Positions 63,569 to 64,000 of a DNA stretch of 64,000 nt are shown here, one piece after another; position 1 is the first letter of the stretch; the number at the start of each line of letters is the position of its first letter. The notes under the pieces are model-generated. The model did not search any database. It saw only the letters and a program-made list of their open reading frames with translations, and had not been told where the DNA came from. The stretch is from positions 310,001 through 374,000 of the forward strand of contig JASGJE010000019.1 of the NCBI GenBank assembly GCA_049840875.1, given 5' to 3'. The position numbers were made by a program, and so were the translations under genes. This stretch comes from JAFDYH01 sp049840875 (GTDB lineage: Bacteria > Bacteroidota > Bacteroidia > Chitinophagales > Chitinophagaceae).

Positions 63569-64000
63569 CTATGTTTTTTGAAACAAATACCACTTCACAT
63601 CCACAGGAGGGTAAATGAGATTTACACTACCGGTCACTTTGATTGCGGCAGCAATCAATTTTTTCCAGATCGATGAACCCTGAAACTTTCCTTCCGAAAA
63701 TGACAGGGCGTGCCGGACATTTATCTTTTTTAATGGGTGTCCTTCTGCGACGAGTTTAAAACCATAGTATTTAAAAAGTTCGTCCAGTGTTTCGTCAGAA
63801 AACCAATGGACGACACTTGGAGGGCTGTATTCGTGCCATTTTTTGTCGAGTATTTGTGCAATAAGGCTTTTCATGTTCCATGATTCAACCAAAACAAGCC
63901 CGCCTTGCTTAAGAAGATTGGAGACATTTTGCATAGACTTATCCAGGTCATAAAAGTGACCGATGACCTGGATCATCGAAATGAGGTCAAATTTTTGCTC
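63569..64000 (-). CDS. Class I SAM-dependent methyltransferase, C-terminal part
   Basis: The frame is open to the window edge (EQKFDLISMIQVIGHFYDLDKSM), so the gene continues outside; the ATG at 63976 is internal. FDLISMIQVIGHFYD is the motif-IV region of Methyltransf_23-type enzymes, followed by LKQGGLVLVESWN. The later part (YSPPSVVHWFSDETLDELFKYYGF) is typical of the variable C terminus. The SAM-binding glycine motif lies outside. It precedes the HAD-UbiA operon on the same strand, so it may methylate a sugar or lipid of the same glycan. A decayed copy of this end lies at 57419-57870. Confidence 0.75.
   Translation of the reverse strand, partial: EQKFDLISMIQVIGHFYDLDKSMQNVSNLLKQGGLVLVESWNMKSLIAQILDKKWHEYSPPSVVHWFSDETLDELFKYYGFKLVAEGHPLKKINVRHALSFSEGKFQGSSIWKKLIAAAIKVTGSVNLIYPPVDVKWYLFQKT

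Noticed and set aside
1..64000. tRNA or rRNA genes
   Set aside because: No T-loop (GGTTCRA) with matching acceptor stem and no rRNA-like block was found by eye.

Overview
The window looks like chromosome from a Bacteroidota bacterium, most likely a Chitinophagaceae-type organism. The evidence is a large secreted protein ending in a type IX secretion (Por) sorting domain, an ECF sigma factor paired with a one-TM anti-sigma/beta-barrel protein, membrane-bound AraC regulators next to about 790-residue FtsX-like permeases, an imuA-imuB-dnaE2 mutasome cassette, a DUF5777-type beta-barrel, LytTR signalling, and several TTG starts without clear Shine-Dalgarno sites. No tRNA, rRNA or CRISPR array was seen.

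Layout. (1) 1-1,100: 3' end of a papain-like protein and a small membrane protein, followed by a dispersed ~98-bp repeat. (2) 1,494-9,127: two PAP2 phosphatases, a Rieske lipoprotein, anti-sigma/barrel protein and ECF sigma factor on the minus strand, divergent from a plus-strand run of two haem-motif lipoproteins, an OB-fold protein, a YceI protein and a DUF5777-type barrel. This reads as an envelope redox module. (3) 9,128-12,590: accessory zone with a ~111-bp concentric inverted repeat, a HicA-like/DUF4365 pair whose upstream gene appears to have lost its ATG, RNase HI, a zinc-ribbon protein, the second repeat copy and an istB sliver. (4) 12,830-18,333: imuA-imuB-dnaE2, with dnaE2 frameshifted and a 10-5-10 palindrome upstream. 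(5) 19,462-34,782: an unstable region with two paralogous AraC(TM)/FtsX-permease loci. One is a single 1,194-residue in-frame fusion; the other is two overlapping genes. Between and beside them lie a DsbD-N pseudogene, a frameshifted alpha/beta hydrolase, an AT-rich esterase segment spliced into an AraC pseudogene, an IS21 remnant fused to an RND remnant, and a third FtsX permease. (6) 35,018-42,725: a third PAP2 protein, an ABC ATPase with a permease/M1-pseudopeptidase fusion, and a divergent LytS/LytTR pair. (7) 42,792-51,641: a membrane protein, a frameshifted receiver protein, and an OmpR/histidine-kinase pair followed by TolC-RND-adaptor genes. The RND gene carries three frameshifts. (8) 52,109-57,031: a 1,640-residue modular sugar-dehydrogenase-like secreted protein with three near-identical modules. 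(9) 57,400-64,000: a methyltransferase pseudogene copy, a BNR-repeat lipoprotein, two polytopic glycosyltransferases, a HAD-UbiA fusion and the C-terminal part of a methyltransferase, suggesting polyprenyl-phosphate-linked glycan synthesis.

Two themes recur. One is physical coupling of transmembrane AraC regulators to FtsX permeases. The other is a high number of single-base frameshifts in otherwise well-preserved genes, several of them in T or A runs. These could be real decay or sequencing error, and only reads can decide. All family calls come from motif recognition in the translated sequence; no database search was run.
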